The translations under genes and the position numbers were made by a program. Positions 27,301 through 35,796 of a DNA stretch of 64,000 nt are shown piece after piece. A model generated the notes under the pieces. The model was not told the origin of the DNA. It did not search any database and saw nothing but the letters and a program-made list of their open reading frames with translations. The stretch comes from Candidatus Thiodiazotropha sp. (ex Codakia rugifera). GTDB lineage: Bacteria; Pseudomonadota; Gammaproteobacteria; Chromatiales; Chromatiaceae. The DNA lies in NCBI GenBank assembly GCA_025656675.1, contig JAHXHN010000001.1:649501-713500 (forward strand), written 5' to 3'. How positions within the stretch are numbered: position 1 is the stretch's first letter; the number at the start of each line of letters is the position of its first letter.

Positions 27301-27322
27301 GGACCTGTTAACAGGTTCTAAG
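27301..27322. repeat. Dispersed palindromic repeat, copy 3
   Basis: ACCTGTTAACAGGTTCTAAG (27303-27322) shares the 12-bp palindrome CCTGTTAACAGG and the following TYCTAAG with copy 1. It overlaps the ntrC stop codon (27318-27320) and could form a hairpin at the end of that transcript. Confidence 0.65.
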
Positions 27323-28724
27323 ACTCATCCATCCCAAGGTCTTTGATCTTTCGGGTCAGGGTATTGCGCCCCCATCCCAATAACCGAGCTGCATCCTGAC
27401 GTCTACCGGCAGTATGCTCCAAGGCTGTTTCAATCATTGCCATCTCAAAGTCCGGTCCCGCTTCGTTGAGTAATCCCTCACACCCCTCTTGCAACTTTTT
27501 TTTCGCCCAGACTCTCAACAGTTGACGCCAATCATCCTGAAAGCTGGGTAGTGAATCACCCTCTCTTAATTCAGTGGGCAGATCGTCGATATGAATCTCC
27601 TGCCCTGATGCCATGACCGTCAGCCAACGTGCTGTGTTTTCCAGTTGTCGTACATTGCCCGGCCATTCCATCTGACTCAGATAGGCCTCAGTCTCCGGCA
27701 GAAGCAATTTACTCTCTACCGCAAGCTCCTCTGCGGTACTGCTCAGAAAGTGTTTCATCAGCACAGGAATATCTTCACGCCTTTGTCGCAATGCAGGAAT
27801 ATGGATACGGATGACATTCAGCCGGTGAAACAGATCTTCCCGAAAGGAACCCGATTTGACCAATCCCTCCAGATGCTGATGGGTGGCGGCGATGATACGC
27901 ACATCCACCTTGACCGGCTCATGTCCACCTACTCGATAGAACTCACCATCGGCCAACACCCGTAGCAAGCGTGTCTGCAGTTCAGCAGGCATATCGCCGA
28001 TCTCATCCAGAAACAGGGTACCGCTATCAGCCTGCTCAAAGCGTCCCACTCGCCGGGTTTGTGCCCCTGTGAAGGCACCGCGCTCATGCCCGAACAACTC
28101 TGACTCCATCAGGTCCCTTGGGATAGCTGCCATGTTCAACGCAATGAAGGGCCCTGCAGCCCGACTGCTGTGCCGATGTAAAGCCTGGGCCACCAGCTCC
28201 TTGCCTGTACCCGACTCTCCGTTGATCAAAACGGTAATGTTGGATCGGGCCAATCGACCTATAGCACGAAACACCTCTTGCATGGCCGGTGCCTCGCCGA
28301 TGATCTCCTTCTCTTTTTCTTTGGCGTTGATAGTTGGCTTTTCATCCACTGTTACCTGCTGGCGACAGGCGCGGCGAATCTGCTGAACGGCATCATCCAC
28401 ATCGAATGGTTTGGGAAGATACTCAAATGCACCGCCGTGATAGGCTGACACCGCACTTTCCAAGTCGGAATGTGCTGTCATGATAATAACCGGCAGACCC
28501 GGAAAACGTGCATGTAGCAGTTCAAGTAGTTCCAGGCCATCCATTCCCGGCATCCGAATATCGGAGACCACAACATCCGGTTGTTCTTTATCCAAATAAC
28601 TGAGGACATGATCGGCACTTTCGAAACTGGTAACATCCATGTCCGCTTTTTCCAGGGTCTTCTCCAGCACCCAGCGAATCGACCGATCGTCGTCAATAAC
28701 CCAGACCCGGCATGTTCTATCCAT
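27318..28724 (-). CDS. ntrC: Nitrogen regulation response regulator NtrC
   Basis: A 468-residue sigma-54 activator. Receiver domain with phospho-acceptor D55 (VVSDIRMPG) and an acidic pocket D11/D12/D13. AAA+ domain with Walker A GESGTGKE (169-176) and the sigma-54-contacting loop GAFTGA (216-221). C-terminal Fis-type helix-turn-helix (GRRQDAARLLGWGRNTLTRKIKDLG). Phosphorylated by NtrB under nitrogen limitation, it should activate glnA and other nitrogen genes. It overlaps ntrB by 8 nt. Near-consensus NtrC sites lie upstream of ntrB (30027) and glnA (32376). Confidence 0.97.
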   Translation of the reverse strand: MDRTCRVWVIDDDRSIRWVLEKTLEKADMDVTSFESADHVLSYLDKEQPDVVVSDIRMPGMDGLELLELLHARFPGLPVIIMTAHSDLESAVSAYHGGAFEYLPKPFDVDDAVQQIRRACRQQVTVDEKPTINAKEKEKEIIGEAPAMQEVFRAIGRLARSNITVLINGESGTGKELVAQALHRHSSRAAGPFIALNMAAIPRDLMESELFGHERGAFTGAQTRRVGRFEQADSGTLFLDEIGDMPAELQTRLLRVLADGEFYRVGGHEPVKVDVRIIAATHQHLEGLVKSGSFREDLFHRLNVIRIHIPALRQRREDIPVLMKHFLSSTAEELAVESKLLLPETEAYLSQMEWPGNVRQLENTARWLTVMASGQEIHIDDLPTELREGDSLPSFQDDWRQLLRVWAKKKLQEGCEGLLNEAGPDFEMAMIETALEHTAGRRQDAARLLGWGRNTLTRKIKDLGMDES

Positions 28725-29793
28725 CTGCCTGCTCCAATGGAAGTAATACTCTGAATACCGTATGTCCCGGTTTGCTCGTAAATTCGATCAACCCCTGATG
28801 CCTGTTGATCAAGGTCTGGGATATGGATAGTCCCAGTCCCATACCATCACTTCCTGATACCAGGGGGAAAAAGACCCGCTCCTGTATATCAAGCGGTATC
28901 CCCGGTCCGTTATCTGAGATTTCAATTGAGACTACCAGTCGATGACGCAGATTACCGATAGTGAACTGGCGTAGTATTCGACTGGTTATACCCATCACCC
29001 CTTTTGTTCCTGCCGCTTTGGCGCCATTTCTGAGAATATTCAGAAATGCCTGGATCAATTGATTCAAGTCTCCTGTCAGTAGCGGAATACTTGGGTCGTA
29101 ATCTTTTAGAATCTCCAGATTGGGGCCGATTTCTGCTTTTACCAGACTGCATACGCGCTCCAGGACCTGATGAATATTCACCGGCTTCATTTCCGGAATA
29201 CGATTCGGTCCCAGCATGCTATCCACAAGATTCTGTAGTCGATCCGCTTCCTCAATGATGATCTGGGTATATTCTGTAAGCGAAACGTCGGGAAGCTCTC
29301 TTTCCAACAACTGCGCTGCGCCCCTTAATCCCCCCAATGGGTTCTTAATCTCGTGTGCGAGGCCTCTTACCAATGCACGACTGGCTTGGTTGCGAGAGAG
29401 AATCTGTTCTTCCTTCGTTATCCTAAGCTGTCTGTCAACCTGCTGTATCTCTACCAGAAATTCCTTGATGGCCTGATCTGTTCTTAGAGGAATCACTGTG
29501 CAATCCACGGTAATCTCATGGCCCTCCTGCAGATCAAGCTGATGTTCTCTTTCGGTGAATGGCTGACCCGTCTCCAGAGCGCGCGACAGGTTTTCCTGTA
29601 CGACTCCGCCAGAACAATGGATCATCTCAGCCGCCGGGATACCGATCACTTTACGGGCACTGACTTCGAACAACATCTCTGCCGAAGAGTTGATATATAA
29701 CAACTTGAAATCTCTATCAAACAACAGGATAGCTGTGCTCAGATTATCAAGTACCCGTTTCTCCATTCCCGTTTCTGCGGTATCAAAATTCAT
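28717..29793 (-). CDS. ntrB: Nitrogen regulation sensor kinase NtrB
   Basis: A 358-residue cytoplasmic histidine kinase without membrane spans, as expected for NtrB, which is controlled by PII. It has an N-terminal PAS domain (about 15-120), the HisKA box RGLAHEIKNPLGGLRGA with H147, and an HATPase domain with NILRNGAKAA, DNGPGIP and GMGLGLSIS. It phosphorylates NtrC when glutamine is scarce. It overlaps ntrC by 8 nt, forming a two-gene operon. The 260-bp upstream gap has an inverted repeat and an NtrC site, so autoregulation is likely. Confidence 0.96.
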   Translation of the reverse strand: MNFDTAETGMEKRVLDNLSTAILLFDRDFKLLYINSSAEMLFEVSARKVIGIPAAEMIHCSGGVVQENLSRALETGQPFTEREHQLDLQEGHEITVDCTVIPLRTDQAIKEFLVEIQQVDRQLRITKEEQILSRNQASRALVRGLAHEIKNPLGGLRGAAQLLERELPDVSLTEYTQIIIEEADRLQNLVDSMLGPNRIPEMKPVNIHQVLERVCSLVKAEIGPNLEILKDYDPSIPLLTGDLNQLIQAFLNILRNGAKAAGTKGVMGITSRILRQFTIGNLRHRLVVSIEISDNGPGIPLDIQERVFFPLVSGSDGMGLGLSISQTLINRHQGLIEFTSKPGHTVFRVLLPLEQADG

Positions 29794-29832
29794 AAGCTGA
29801 TAATGAGCAAATAGTGGGCCAACAAACGATCA

Positions 29833-29863
29833 ACTCAGTATTTTTTTCAATCTGATACTGAGT
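29833..29863. repeat. Inverted repeat with T tracts upstream of ntrB
   Basis: ACTCAGTAT (29833-29841) and ATACTGAGT (29855-29863) are perfect 9-bp inverted copies, each followed by a run of seven T. On the plus strand it resembles an AT-rich terminator. On the minus strand it lies in the ntrB leader, 40 bp before the ATG, and could be an operator or leader hairpin. Confidence 0.5.
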
Positions 29864-30026
29864 ATTTTTTTGTGAAATTGGCTAAATGCCTGCTGCTGTT
29901 AGCAATGCACCTCCGCAGGCATGAATAACCGGGCTGAACAGCCCAAATAGATGGCTTGAAATCGCAGGTTCATAAATACGGACTGGAGACAAAGCATGCG
30001 ATAGGTCAGCAAGCGGTTACCCTTTA

Positions 30027-30043
30027 TGCACCATTATAGTGCA
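30027..30043. promoter_or_regulatory. NtrC-binding site upstream of ntrBC
   Basis: TGCACCATTATAGTGCA is a 17-bp near-perfect palindrome matching the NtrC consensus TGCACYNNNNNRGTGCA. It sits between ntrB (start 29793) and the upstream DUF4124 gene (stop 30057), suggesting that NtrC controls its own operon, probably as a repressor of a sigma-70 promoter as in enteric bacteria. Confidence 0.75.
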
Positions 30044-30056
30044 TACAAGTGCAGTC

Positions 30057-30560
30057 CTAGTTAATCGCTGCCTGGCGGAGATGAAAGATAACGCTGTTGG
30101 AGTCTTTTAACGATTCACCCTGATCATTGACGATCTTTGCCTGGAGGGTGTGAGTGCCACGATTCAACTCCTGCAGGATCAATTGGGTCTGGGTGATATC
30201 CGAATCGAGCTTTGTGCCATCTACAAACAGGTGAATGACATGGCCGGTAGCCAGAGCAGGGGAGATAGAGAGTCCAACAGGAACTGAGCCGTCTGCATTA
30301 CGGATAGTTTCATCACCGACCGGCTGTACAATTTCAAACCTGGCATAATCACCAGCCAATGCAGCAGCCTCTTCCTCGCTCTGCTCATCCAATGAGAGTG
30401 ATGAAGGCTTCTGCTTGTCGCTAACGGTAATCCGCTCGGCATCAGGATGGTAGCGCTCGGAGTAGACGATCTCTCCATCCTCAGATGTATATTTGTAGAC
30501 ATCCCTGGCAAACAGCGGCAATGCCAACAACAGGATAATTAGAAGTATTCCGATACGCAT
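30057..30560 (-). CDS. DUF4124-domain protein
   Basis: A 167-residue exported protein. The signal peptide (MRIGILLIILLLALPLFA) is followed by the DUF4124 signature RDVYKYTSEDGEIVYSERYHPDAERI. The second half (about residues 75-160) reads like an Ig-like domain (VGLSISPALATGHVIHLFVDG, GTHTLQAKIVNDQGE). Found between glnA and ntrB in relatives of this group, but with no known nitrogen role. It is separated from glnA by a strong terminator, so it has its own promoter in the gap of about 50 bp or depends on read-through. Confidence 0.85.
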   Translation of the reverse strand: MRIGILLIILLLALPLFARDVYKYTSEDGEIVYSERYHPDAERITVSDKQKPSSLSLDEQSEEEAAALAGDYARFEIVQPVGDETIRNADGSVPVGLSISPALATGHVIHLFVDGTKLDSDITQTQLILQELNRGTHTLQAKIVNDQGESLKDSNSVIFHLRQAAIN

Positions 30561-30611
30561 GGGCTAAAGCATAGACCAGGCAGGGCACTATAAACAAGCG
30601 ACAGAGTTCGC

Positions 30612-30643
30612 AAAAAAAAGCGCCTCCGTAAAGGGAGGCGCTT
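30612..30643 (-). terminator. Rho-independent terminator of glnA
   Basis: On the minus strand AAGCGCCTCC (30643-30634) pairs perfectly with GGAGGCGCTT (30627-30618) around a 6-nt loop, followed by a T run (30619-30612). It lies 30 bp after the glnA stop. Confidence 0.92.
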
Positions 30644-30673
30644 AATCGACACATCAATTAACAAATTACTTGA

Positions 30674-32080
30674 TCAGAGGCTGTAGTACATATCGAATTC
30701 CACTGGATGGGTGGTCATGCGCATTGTGGTAACCTCTTCCATCTTCAGATCGATATAACCATCGATCAGGTCATCGGTGAAGACCCCGCCTGCTGTCAGA
30801 AAATCCCGGTCCCCATCAAGTGCATCCAGAGCCATATCGAGGCTATGGCAGACTGTTGGGATACTGAGCGCCTCTTCAGCTGGGAGATCATAGAGATCCT
30901 TATCCATGGCATCGCCGGGGTGGATCTTGTTCTGGATACCGTCCAGGCCGGCCATCATCAAAGCGGCGAAAGCAAGATAGGGATTGGCAGTCGGATCAGG
31001 GAAACGCACCTCGATTCGACGGCCCTTCGGACTCGCTACCCAGGGTATACGGATGGAAGCGGAGCGGTTGCGGGCAGAGTAGGCCAGCATGACCGGGGCT
31101 TCAAATCCTGGAACCAGGCGCTTGTATGAGTTGGTGGATGCGTTGGTGAATGCGTTCAAGGCACGGGCGTGCTTGATAATTCCACCGATGTAATAGAGAG
31201 CGGTTTCAGAAAGCCCACCGTACTGATCGCCGGCAAAGATATTCTCTCCAGCCTTACCCAGGGATTGATGCACATGCATACCAGAGCCATTGTCGCCAAC
31301 GATCGGTTTAGGCATGAAGGTAGCGGTCTTGCCATAGGCATGTGCAACATTCCAAGTGCAGTATTTCTGTATCTGGACCCAGTCGGCACGTTCCACCAGC
31401 GTACTGAATCGGGTACCGATTTCGCACTGGCCGGCCGTTGCCACCTCATGATGGTGAACCTCGACTGGTACACCCATCTCTTCCATCGCTAGACACATCG
31501 CACCACGCAAATCGTGCAGTGAGTCAACCGGAGGTACCGGAAAATAACCTCCCTTAACGCCCGGGCGATGACCGATGTTGCCATCTTCGTAGACGCGTTC
31601 GGAGTTCCATTCGGCCTCTTCAGAGTCGATCTTGACCATCGAGCCACTCATATCGACGCTCCAGCGCACATCGTCTAGGACGAAGAATTCCGGTTCCGGG
31701 CCAAAATAGGCTGTATCGGCAATACCTGTGGATGCGAGATAGGCCTCGGCACGTTTGGCCACAGAACGAGGATCACGCTCATAACCCTGCATGGTGGCTG
31801 GCTCGAGAATATCGCAACGGATATTCAGGGTATTCTCATCCGCGAAAGGGTCGATCACAGAAGTGGAGTCCTCCGGCATCAGGATCATGTCGGATTCATT
31901 GATGCCCTTCCAGCCTGCGATGGATGACCCATCAAACATCTTACCGTCAGTGAACATCTCTTCATTGATTTCACTGATAGGCAGGGTAACGTGCTGCTCT
32001 TTACCGCGGGTATCGGTAAAACGCAGATCGACAAACTTCACGTCGTTGTCTTTGATCATCTTCAGGGCTTTAGAGGCCAT
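30674..32080 (-). CDS. glnA: Glutamine synthetase type I
   Basis: Makes glutamine from glutamate, ammonia and ATP. 468 residues, the same as the enteric dodecameric GSI-beta enzyme. Signatures: [16 protein letters not shown] near 51-66, [12 protein letters not shown] near 126, and the adenylylation loop [12 protein letters not shown] near 394, whose tyrosine is modified by GlnE. The promoter region has a sigma-54 -24/-12 element at 32185-32199 and an NtrC site at 32376-32392, the classical arrangement. A strong terminator follows the gene. It lies upstream of a DUF4124 gene and ntrBC on the same strand. Confidence 0.98.
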   Translation of the reverse strand: MASKALKMIKDNDVKFVDLRFTDTRGKEQHVTLPISEINEEMFTDGKMFDGSSIAGWKGINESDMILMPEDSTSVIDPFADENTLNIRCDILEPATMQGYERDPRSVAKRAEAYLASTGIADTAYFGPEPEFFVLDDVRWSVDMSGSMVKIDSEEAEWNSERVYEDGNIGHRPGVKGGYFPVPPVDSLHDLRGAMCLAMEEMGVPVEVHHHEVATAGQCEIGTRFSTLVERADWVQIQKYCTWNVAHAYGKTATFMPKPIVGDNGSGMHVHQSLGKAGENIFAGDQYGGLSETALYYIGGIIKHARALNAFTNASTNSYKRLVPGFEAPVMLAYSARNRSASIRIPWVASPKGRRIEVRFPDPTANPYLAFAALMMAGLDGIQNKIHPGDAMDKDLYDLPAEEALSIPTVCHSLDMALDALDGDRDFLTAGGVFTDDLIDGYIDLKMEEVTTMRMTTHPVEFDMYYSL

Positions 32081-32184
32081 CTTCTTCTCCAGAATTTTGG
32101 GTTATTCAATGCTGAGTAATATCAGCCACTCATAAGCTTTTGCAGCCGGGCAACTATACCAGACGCTATGGATAACGCAGAAAA

Positions 32185-32199
32185 GCATGATTCATGCCA
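32185..32199 (-). promoter_or_regulatory. Sigma-54 promoter of glnA
   Basis: The minus strand reads TGGCATGAATCATGC, matching TGGCAYGNNNNTTGC except one base; GG (-24) and GC (-12) are 10 nt apart. The predicted start near 32173 gives a 93-nt leader before the glnA ATG. Confidence 0.8.
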
Positions 32200-32375
32200 T
32201 GCGATATACTTTCAATAAAGAGGTCTCTGCACGATTGAATAAATCCGGCTTAAATCAAATGAAAAGTGCCGTATATTAACGAGTTAATTTCGTCAGGCAG
32301 GTCTCACACCGGCATTTTTTCGAATAGGTAATAATACGATCCGATAGATACCCTTGACACATCAAATCAGACAGA

Positions 32376-32392
32376 TGCACCATAATGGTGCG
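32376..32392. promoter_or_regulatory. NtrC-binding site (enhancer) of glnA
   Basis: TGCACCATAATGGTGCG matches the NtrC consensus palindrome except the last base. It lies about 180 bp upstream of the glnA -24 element, an enhancer distance, in the gap after the CDF gene. Confidence 0.82.
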
Positions 32393-32422
32393 CATAATCC
32401 AAGGCAATGCACCAAAAGAGGG

Positions 32423-33559
32423 CTAGCCAAACCATATCTGTACCTTTCTAAATACATCCGATCCCTCAATGGCTGTCTGAAACTGATTGCGCAGGCCATC
32501 CGCCTTCTCATTGGAAATAAAGCAATGGATTGGTAGATGAAGATCAACATCGATACGACCAGAGAGATAGTGCAATACCACTCGCTTTCGTTCTCCATAA
32601 CAGGTTATCTCCGCCCACAATGAATCAAGCAGGGCTTCGGCCTCTGATCGCAAGGGTAGATGGGCACAGGAGGGACCCTCTTCATCGTCCTCAGGATCGA
32701 TGTGGACCGTCACATCCTCAAGGACATCCACCCCGTCAATCAGACCATACTGAACCACTTCGGCGATACGATGCCCCTCAGAGACACTCAGCCAGGGGTC
32801 TACCTGGACATGCACATCAGCCAGTGCGTGGCCACCCAGCTTGCGTGTCCTCAACATATGGACACTTTTCACCCCGGAGATCTTGCCGATAAACTCATGT
32901 ATTTCTGAAAGGGACTCCTCTTCAAGTCCGGCATCCGCCAACTCCTGTGACGCAGTCCAACCCAGGTCCCAGCCTATCTTTGCCACCATCAGACCCACCA
33001 ATACAGCTGCGATTGCATCGAGGTAGGGAAGACCCAACATGGTTCCCCCGATGCCGATCAACACCACCACCGAGGAGACAGAATCACTGCGATGGTGCCA
33101 GGCATTGGCCCTCAACAGGTTTGAATTAATTAGGTTAGCGTAGTGTCTGGTGTAAAAAAACAGACCTTCATTGGCGAGAATGGAGAAGGCGGCTACATAG
33201 AGCGTGAACGTCTCAGGTTGCAACAGCTCCTCAGGGGCAAACAAGCGTTCAGCTGCATCCCAGACAATACCGATACCAACTGCAATTAGAAATCCTCCCA
33301 GGACCAGTGTGCCGACAGTTTCAAATCGGGCATGTCCATAAGGATGGTCTTCATCCGGCGCCTCCTTGGCGTGGCGTGCCGTAAATACAACCAACACATC
33401 AGTCAATAGATCGGAAAGCGAGTGCGCGCCATCGGCGATCAATGACTGAGATTGGCCTAGCCAGCCAAACACTATCTTGAGAACAGCCAAAACCGTGTTT
33501 GTAAGCCCACCGACAATGGCTACTTTACGGCTGACATCATAGCGTTTCTCATTGATCAT
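32423..33559 (-). CDS. Cation diffusion facilitator (CDF) metal transporter
   Basis: A 378-residue inner-membrane divalent-cation/proton antiporter (Zn, Fe, Mn or Co). It has six membrane segments. The first metal-site pair is in SLIADGAHSLSDLLTD (D in TM2), and the second is in AWHHRSDSVSSVVVLIG (HxxxD in TM5). The cytoplasmic loop DEDHPYGHARFE is typical of the FieF/MamM branch. The C-terminal domain continues for about 170 residues, longer than in FieF (300 total), so an extra soluble extension is present. Its ATG overlaps the tusA stop (ATGA), so it is third in the PP-loop-tusA-CDF operon. The metal specificity is not determinable here. Confidence 0.92.
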   Translation of the reverse strand: MINEKRYDVSRKVAIVGGLTNTVLAVLKIVFGWLGQSQSLIADGAHSLSDLLTDVLVVFTARHAKEAPDEDHPYGHARFETVGTLVLGGFLIAVGIGIVWDAAERLFAPEELLQPETFTLYVAAFSILANEGLFFYTRHYANLINSNLLRANAWHHRSDSVSSVVVLIGIGGTMLGLPYLDAIAAVLVGLMVAKIGWDLGWTASQELADAGLEEESLSEIHEFIGKISGVKSVHMLRTRKLGGHALADVHVQVDPWLSVSEGHRIAEVVQYGLIDGVDVLEDVTVHIDPEDDEEGPSCAHLPLRSEAEALLDSLWAEITCYGERKRVVLHYLSGRIDVDLHLPIHCFISNEKADGLRNQFQTAIEGSDVFRKVQIWFG

Positions 33560-33804
33560 GATCCGCTATCCTGAACGACTTCAACCACGATAATATACTC
33601 CCCATCATTGGTTCGGGTCTCCACCACCCGATGGCCGTTAATACGTGACCAGGCAGGAATATCATTGAGTGCCCCCGGATCGGTGCAAATCGCCTCAACC
33701 AGACTGCCATGTGGCAACAGCTCAATTGCATTTTGAACCCGGATCACTGGCATCGGACAGAGCAGACGCCGACAGTCGATTATCTGCCGACTCAAATCAA
33801 CCAC
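33556..33804 (-). CDS. tusA: TusA-family sulfurtransferase
   Basis: An 82-residue sulfur carrier. The active-site motif CPMPV has the persulfide-forming C16, followed by the expected helix and strands (VIRVQNAIELLPHGSLVEAICTD). TusA proteins accept sulfane sulfur and hand it to tRNA thiolation or, in sulfur oxidisers, to sulfur-oxidation enzymes. Here it overlaps the upstream PP-loop enzyme gene by 13 nt and the downstream CDF gene by 4 nt, so the three are translated as a unit. That context favours sulfur delivery to the PP-loop enzyme; this is inference. Confidence 0.9.
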   Translation of the reverse strand: MVDLSRQIIDCRRLLCPMPVIRVQNAIELLPHGSLVEAICTDPGALNDIPAWSRINGHRVVETRTNDGEYIIVVEVVQDSGS

Positions 33805-34835
33805 GCCTTCGGAATCTCGTGTGCCTGCATCGGATGTACCTTCAATGTCCGCGTTATACCTGCCAGATCGGTATATGACAATTCAACTTCATCCGCATGA
33901 CGGCCTTGACTGTAACGCGCCACCAAACGCGCAATCAGCTCGACATCCTGGTCACCGATCTCCCCATCAACCAGGGCAAACGGCCCACCATGGCTTAGCG
34001 TCTTCAAATGCGGGTAGAGTTTACGATACCCCTGCATGAAATTGGCTTCACCCTCCTCTCGGGCGATGATGACCTTGAAGTGGCTCGCCGGTCGCAGGTG
34101 ACGACCCACCTTGAGCAGCATGATGTCATCCATCTCATAATCCCGATTACCGCGGGCTCGCCAGAGATCTTTCAATTTGATGGCATATGACTCGTCAGTC
34201 AGAAAACAGCAACCACCGGCAGGTTGTGCATAATCCTCAATACCGAGACTTGCAGCCAGTGCCATTTGCGGCTTTCGGCTACGGCCTGAGAAGCCATACA
34301 ACTGTTCTCGATCTACCCAGCCCGCTCTTTCCGGTAGGGTCTCAGGCAGATTTTTGGCGCAAAGGGGACGTAACAGCAGCTCTTCCGCACCCGATTCGCC
34401 GGATACTATGGGCATTGTTTCCTTACGTTGAGACATCGGCCGTTGACCAATGACTTCGCCGGTCACGATAAAGTCGAATCCCTTGGCCTGAATCCACTCA
34501 TAAGCCTTGCGCACCATAAAGACCTTGCAGTCCAGACAGGGATTCAGATTGGCACCATAACCATGCTTTGGGTTGATCAGAACCTGTTTGTACTCTTCAA
34601 CAGTATCGACAATATGCAGCTTGATGCCCAGTTGCTCAGCAACCCAGAGTGCATTGTTACGCTTATCCTTCTTTTGATCCCGCTTGCGAATGGCATGGGT
34701 ATGGCCTTCGACACAGAAGCCGGTGAAGAAATTGATCCCCTCAACATGAATGCCTTGTTCCTGCATGACCCGCGCGGCCAACAGCGAGTCCAACCCTCCT
34801 GAGATCAACACGACTGCTTTTCGTTGCTCGCTCAT
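33792..34835 (-). CDS. PP-loop (MnmA/ThiI-like) thiolation enzyme with C-terminal NFACT-R-like domain
   Basis: A 347-residue predicted tRNA or nucleotide sulfurtransferase. The N-terminal ATP-pyrophosphatase loop is SGGLDSLLAARV (12-23). Conserved cysteines occur in NPCLDCKVFM and PAGGCCFL, fitting adenylation followed by thiolation through a persulfide. The last ~110 residues (MLLKVGRHLRPASHFKVIIAREEGE...) resemble an NFACT-R-like RNA-binding module known to be fused to such PP-loop enzymes. It is often annotated loosely as a tRNA thiouridylate methyltransferase; it is shorter than and distinct from MnmA. I start at ATG 34835 behind AAGG. It heads the operon with tusA and the CDF gene. Confidence 0.78.
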   Translation of the reverse strand: MSEQRKAVVLISGGLDSLLAARVMQEQGIHVEGINFFTGFCVEGHTHAIRKRDQKKDKRNNALWVAEQLGIKLHIVDTVEEYKQVLINPKHGYGANLNPCLDCKVFMVRKAYEWIQAKGFDFIVTGEVIGQRPMSQRKETMPIVSGESGAEELLLRPLCAKNLPETLPERAGWVDREQLYGFSGRSRKPQMALAASLGIEDYAQPAGGCCFLTDESYAIKLKDLWRARGNRDYEMDDIMLLKVGRHLRPASHFKVIIAREEGEANFMQGYRKLYPHLKTLSHGGPFALVDGEIGDQDVELIARLVARYSQGRHADEVELSYTDLAGITRTLKVHPMQAHEIPKAWLI

Positions 34836-35128
34836 AGTTGAACCTTGAATCCTCAGTTGGCCGCATTGCATAGTACAAAACACTGACTTTTTTCCTGCAA
34901 GGAGCATTCACCTCGAGGTAAGTGTCGCTTCACCGAAAATGGCATGCTTCATTGTGTTCAACTGAAGATTCCAGGTTGAATGCATTTGACGGAAAAGCGG
35001 AATTATACCCTGAATTTTAAACATCTTGCCTCACAAGTATGTAATACAATGATTAACAAAGCGGCACAAAGGAATGCAGGATTTATGGATATAATGGTGT
35101 CAGATTTACACAAAACCAGGGGATAACC

Positions 35129-35578
35129 ATGGAAGTAATTCGTCATTTAACCCTCTCTCTTTTCCTACTTTTCGCTAGCTCGGCGGTCTCTGCCAGTGGT
35201 CTACTGGAAACGCTTACAAGCCAGTTAGGGGTCACATCAGAACAAGCAGCGGGTGGTGCCGGGTCTTTATTCAACTTGGCAAAAGAGAGCCTGGCTCCCA
35301 GTGATTTCTCACAAATTGCTGCCGTTGTACCCGGCATTGACAGCATGATGTCTGCGGCACCGATAGCCGATAAGGCATCCGGCGGCGTTGGCGCAGTGGC
35401 TTCAATGCTGGGAGGGGAGGGCTCATTAGGAAATCTTGCCGGTTTGGCCTCTTCATTCAGTGAACTGGGCTTGTCTTCTGACATGATCGGAAAATTCACT
35501 CCGGTTGTGCTCGAGTACCTGCAAAGTGCGGGAGGCGATACTGTCATGGAACTGATGAAGGGTGCACTCGCCATATAG
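35129..35578 (+). CDS. DUF2780 family exported protein
   Basis: A 149-residue protein with a signal peptide ending at SSAVSA. The mature part is glycine- and alanine-rich with the DUF2780 pattern: LLETLTSQLGVTSEQAAGGAGSL near the start, IAAVVPGID, GGVGAVASMLGG, and the ending FTPVVLEYLQSAGGDTVMELM. The function of the family (VcgC/VcgE) is unknown. A ribosome binding site AGGGG is 8 nt before ATG 35129. Monocistronic; glyQ follows after 220 bp. Confidence 0.85.
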   Translation: MEVIRHLTLSLFLLFASSAVSASGLLETLTSQLGVTSEQAAGGAGSLFNLAKESLAPSDFSQIAAVVPGIDSMMSAAPIADKASGGVGAVASMLGGEGSLGNLAGLASSFSELGLSSDMIGKFTPVVLEYLQSAGGDTVMELMKGALAI

Positions 35579-35796
35579 CGATTCAGACCGGCAAACACCC
35601 CTCTTTGTCCATGCCTTCACCAATGGAGGCATGGGCAACAGAGACAATCCCTCTTGATAAATACTGCTTTGATTCATCTTTCTAAGGACTCGCGCTGAAG
35701 ACCTCTGCATAGGATTTACCCGTCAGTGGGTTAGCCATAGACAGGCTGCATCGTTATACTTACGCGGTTTTCCTCCACATCAACCGGGGTTTCGAT

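Noticed and set aside
30009-30022. Sigma-54-like GG-N10-GC (minus strand) next to the ntrB NtrC site
   Set aside because: Only GG and TTGC match, and it would lie directly against the NtrC site, too close for enhancer action.
34940-34955. TGGCATGCTTCATTG resembling a -24 element
   Set aside because: The -12 GC is missing at the required spacing.
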